Part shown: positions 20,755 to 21,612 of the stretch, one piece after another
Layout of the letters: the number at the start of each line of letters is the position of its first letter
Numbering within the stretch: position 1 is the stretch's first letter
IMG/VR virus record: IMGVR_UViG_3300036944_001659
Span: 1-21,612 of that record
From: a virus
Reading direction: 5' to 3' (one strand)
Length of the DNA stretch: 21,612 nt
Made by a program: the position numbers and the translations under genes
The notes under the pieces: generated by a model
Databases searched by the model: none
Seen by the model: the letters and a program-made list of their open reading frames with translations, nothing else
What the model was told of the DNA's origin: nothing

Positions 20755-20970
20755 TTAGAAAAAGAATTGATTGTGAGTTATGTGAATGCTTTGGAGGAAC
20801 TGCACCCCTACCGAATCTTTCCCTCTGGATAGATCCCCATGCTGGGCTGGAGTCACCTCCAGTATACATAGCTCTCTGCCTACCTTAATTAATTTTGACC
20901 TGTGTGTTGGAGAATAATTACATGAAGAATCCTTCCCAATTACTGTTTTTAATTCTGCTATCTTATCCAT
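20755..20970 (-). CDS. Hypothetical early protein (71 residues), corrected start
   Basis: I start at ATG 20968-20970 (MDKIAELKTVIGKDSSCNYS), just after the promoter. The frame is open 17 codons further up to 21021, but that stretch is the promoter itself read in frame (IFRYQ is ATC TTT AGG TAT CAA), so it is not protein. No recognised family: basic middle (PTHRSKLIKVGRELCILEVT) with two Cys, then a polar end (SVGVQFLQSIHITHNQFFF). Higher G+C than its neighbours. Promoter 20991-21021 is preceded by repeat array A. Co-transcribed with the basic-protein gene. Confidence 0.62.
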   Translation of the reverse strand: MDKIAELKTVIGKDSSCNYSPTHRSKLIKVGRELCILEVTPAQHGDLSRGKDSVGVQFLQSIHITHNQFFF

Positions 20971-20990
20971 ATCTATCTTATTTTGATACC

Positions 20991-21021
20991 TAAAGATAAG
21001 AAGAAAGATCCAATGAAGCAA
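20991..21021 (-). promoter_or_regulatory. Early promoter below repeat array A
   Basis: -33 TTG 21019-21021, 20 bp, TATCTTTA 20991-20998, then GGTATCAA. It fixes the start of the 71-residue gene at 20970. Confidence 0.8.
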
Positions 21022-21036
21022 CTATTTTTTAATTTA

Positions 21037-21061
21037 TTTTTTACCCCACCCCGGAGGGGGG
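21037..21061. repeat. 25-bp GC-rich element, copy 1
   Basis: T6, then ACCCCACCCC, GGA, G6. Identical to 21440-21464. Flanking TGG lets it form CCACCCC with GGGGTGG (7 bp) on the minus strand; no U-tract follows, so it is not an ordinary terminator. Confidence 0.85.
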
Positions 21062-21070
21062 TGGCCAAAT

Positions 21071-21186
21071 CGGGTTCCTAGCGGGTTTCCAAACGGGTCT
21101 CTACCGGGTTACAGAACGGGTTTCAATTGGGTATCCAAACGGGGAACAAAACAGGTATAGGAACGGGTTACAAATGAGTCTCTAGA
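21071..21186. repeat. Array A: CGGGT repeats, 11/12-bp units forming 23-bp repeats
   Basis: Plus-strand units begin at each CGGGT or one-base variant with spacings 11,12,11,12,11,12,12,12,11,12, that is five ~23-bp double units (e.g. CGGGTTCCTAG plus CGGGTTTCCAAA). A period close to one helical turn puts the motifs on one DNA face. Not divisible by three, so not coding. It lies upstream of the promoter at 20991-21021 and next to the 25-bp GC-rich element. Confidence 0.8.
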
Positions 21187-21376
21187 ATGGCCAGGTTATG
21201 AAGCCGAAGGCGATACTTACCCCTAGAGCCGTTACCAGGTAAACCACCTTCTCTATAAGAGGTGCCTGGAAGATTAAATACCATAGCCATATAATAAGGC
21301 CAGGTATTATAAGAAGGAAGGCTATGAACTGGATTAGTTCCCAGATCCCGGTAGCATTTTTTTCTAACTTTGTCAT
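21182..21376 (-). CDS. Small two-span membrane protein, corrected start
   Basis: 64 residues from ATG 21374-21376 (MTKLEKNATGIWELIQFIAF). Upstream codons in the open frame translate the promoter (again IFRYR) and are excluded. Two membrane spans: ~residues 12-36 (WELIQFIAFLLIIPGLIIWL) and ~43-62 (KVVYLVTALGVSIAFGFITW), with a short polar loop. No catalytic motif. The gene is flanked on both sides by the CGGGT repeat arrays and by copies of the same 25-bp GC-rich element, so the gene and elements may have been duplicated or moved as a unit. Its stop overlaps the last unit of array A. Confidence 0.72.
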   Translation of the reverse strand: MTKLEKNATGIWELIQFIAFLLIIPGLIIWLWYLIFQAPLIEKVVYLVTALGVSIAFGFITWPF

Positions 21377-21396
21377 AACAATTAATTTTCTATACC

Positions 21397-21427
21397 TAAA
21401 GATAGGAAAAGGAATTGGCCTAGACAA
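21397..21427 (-). promoter_or_regulatory. Early promoter below repeat array B
   Basis: -33 TTG 21425-21427, 20 bp, TATCTTTA 21397-21404, then GGTATAGA. It fixes the start of the two-span membrane protein at 21376. Confidence 0.8.
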
Positions 21428-21439
21428 CTTTTTTTAAAG

Positions 21440-21464
21440 TTTTTTACCCCACCCCGGAGGGGGG
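21440..21464. repeat. 25-bp GC-rich element, copy 2
   Basis: Exact copy of 21037-21061, between the promoter at 21397-21427 and array B. Here the flank differs, so the stem is only 4-5 bp; the conserved part is sequence rather than fold. Confidence 0.85.
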
Positions 21465-21472
21465 AAGTGAAA

Positions 21473-21531
21473 CGGGTCACTAGAACGGGTTCCTCCCGGG
21501 TTACAAAACAGGTTTCCAAACGGGTATCTAG
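21473..21531. repeat. Array B: second CGGGT repeat array
   Basis: Five units with spacings 13,11,12,12 and a final CGGGTATCTAG. It contains CGGGTTCCTCC, CGGGTTACAAAA and CAGGTTTCCAAA, clearly the same family as array A. It lies in the same position relative to its GC element and promoter, but is half as long. Confidence 0.75.
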
Positions 21532-21612
21532 CCATAGATTACCCCTATTATAGAAAAAAACTATTAGGGAGGGGCATATCCCTCAATTTCTCTATCCTAA
21601 TCCTACCCTCCT
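21532..21612. other. Right-edge intergenic DNA with inverted repeats
   Basis: No gene seen. On the minus strand AGGGA-TATGCCCC-TCCCT is followed by AATAG and T7, terminator-like for a gene beyond the window. CTATTAGGG and CCCTATTATAG flank an A7 tract. Confidence 0.4.

Noticed and set aside
20694-20888. Plus-strand 64-codon frame after the orphan promoter
   Set aside because: Cys/Pro/Leu-rich without domain character, ~170 bases from the promoter, antisense to two coupled minus-strand genes with proper starts.
21037-21061. Rho-independent terminator
   Set aside because: The stem is followed by A-rich DNA on the minus strand and by no T-run on the plus strand.
21071-21186. CRISPR array
   Set aside because: Units are 11-12 bp with no constant repeat and unique spacer; nothing cas-like nearby.

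Overview
The window looks like part of a large T4-related (contractile-tailed) phage infecting a Bacteroidetes host. The phage call rests on the low-coordinate half: a minus-strand block with a recognisable gp25-like wedge protein (7480-7890), a gp6/baseplate-J-like wedge protein (5657-7480), a spike-like protein with a repetitive C-terminus (9166-10320) and a very large gp7-like protein (711-4235). This is the relative order of the T4 baseplate genes. The host call rests on the promoters: at least 16 minus-strand intergenic sites carry TTG, exactly 20 bp, then TATCTTTA or a one-base variant. This is the Bacteroidetes primary-sigma promoter form (TTTG / TAnnTTTG). Start codons lack Shine-Dalgarno sequences and have A/T-rich leaders, as is usual in that phylum.

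Layout, read in the direction of transcription (high to low coordinates). (1) 21612-14560: an accessory or early region of about 20 very small genes, nearly all of unknown function. Most have their own promoter and a stereotyped leader ending in AGTTATGA. Six promoters hold a hairpin with a cUUCGg tetraloop inside the 20-bp spacer, with compensatory stem changes between copies. Two arrays of 23-bp repeats made of 11/12-bp half units (CGGGT motif) lie beside an identical 25-bp GC-rich element at 21037-21061 and 21440-21464. (2) 14559-14061: a convergent junction with the only convincing plus-strand gene (KTSC-like), an 11-bp repeat of GTCACC and a probable bidirectional terminator. (3) 14060-10701: a middle block with a small membrane protein, a T5orf172/GIY-YIG-type protein, an HD-domain hydrolase, a membrane-anchored small protein and a sigma region 2-like protein that may be the late sigma factor (gp55 role). 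(4) 10667-1: the tightly packed, often overlapping virion and baseplate cluster, running off the left edge inside another structural gene.

The logic appears to be that host RNA polymerase reads the early genes one by one from strong Bacteroidetes-type promoters, the sigma-like protein then redirects polymerase, and the baseplate block is expressed as a long polycistronic late unit. The early region and the right-edge repeat arrays are the most unusual parts. A plus-strand promoter at 20489-20520 of the same early class has no plausible plus-strand gene behind it and may make an antisense or structured RNA. I saw no tRNA, rRNA, CRISPR array, insertion sequence or integrase.
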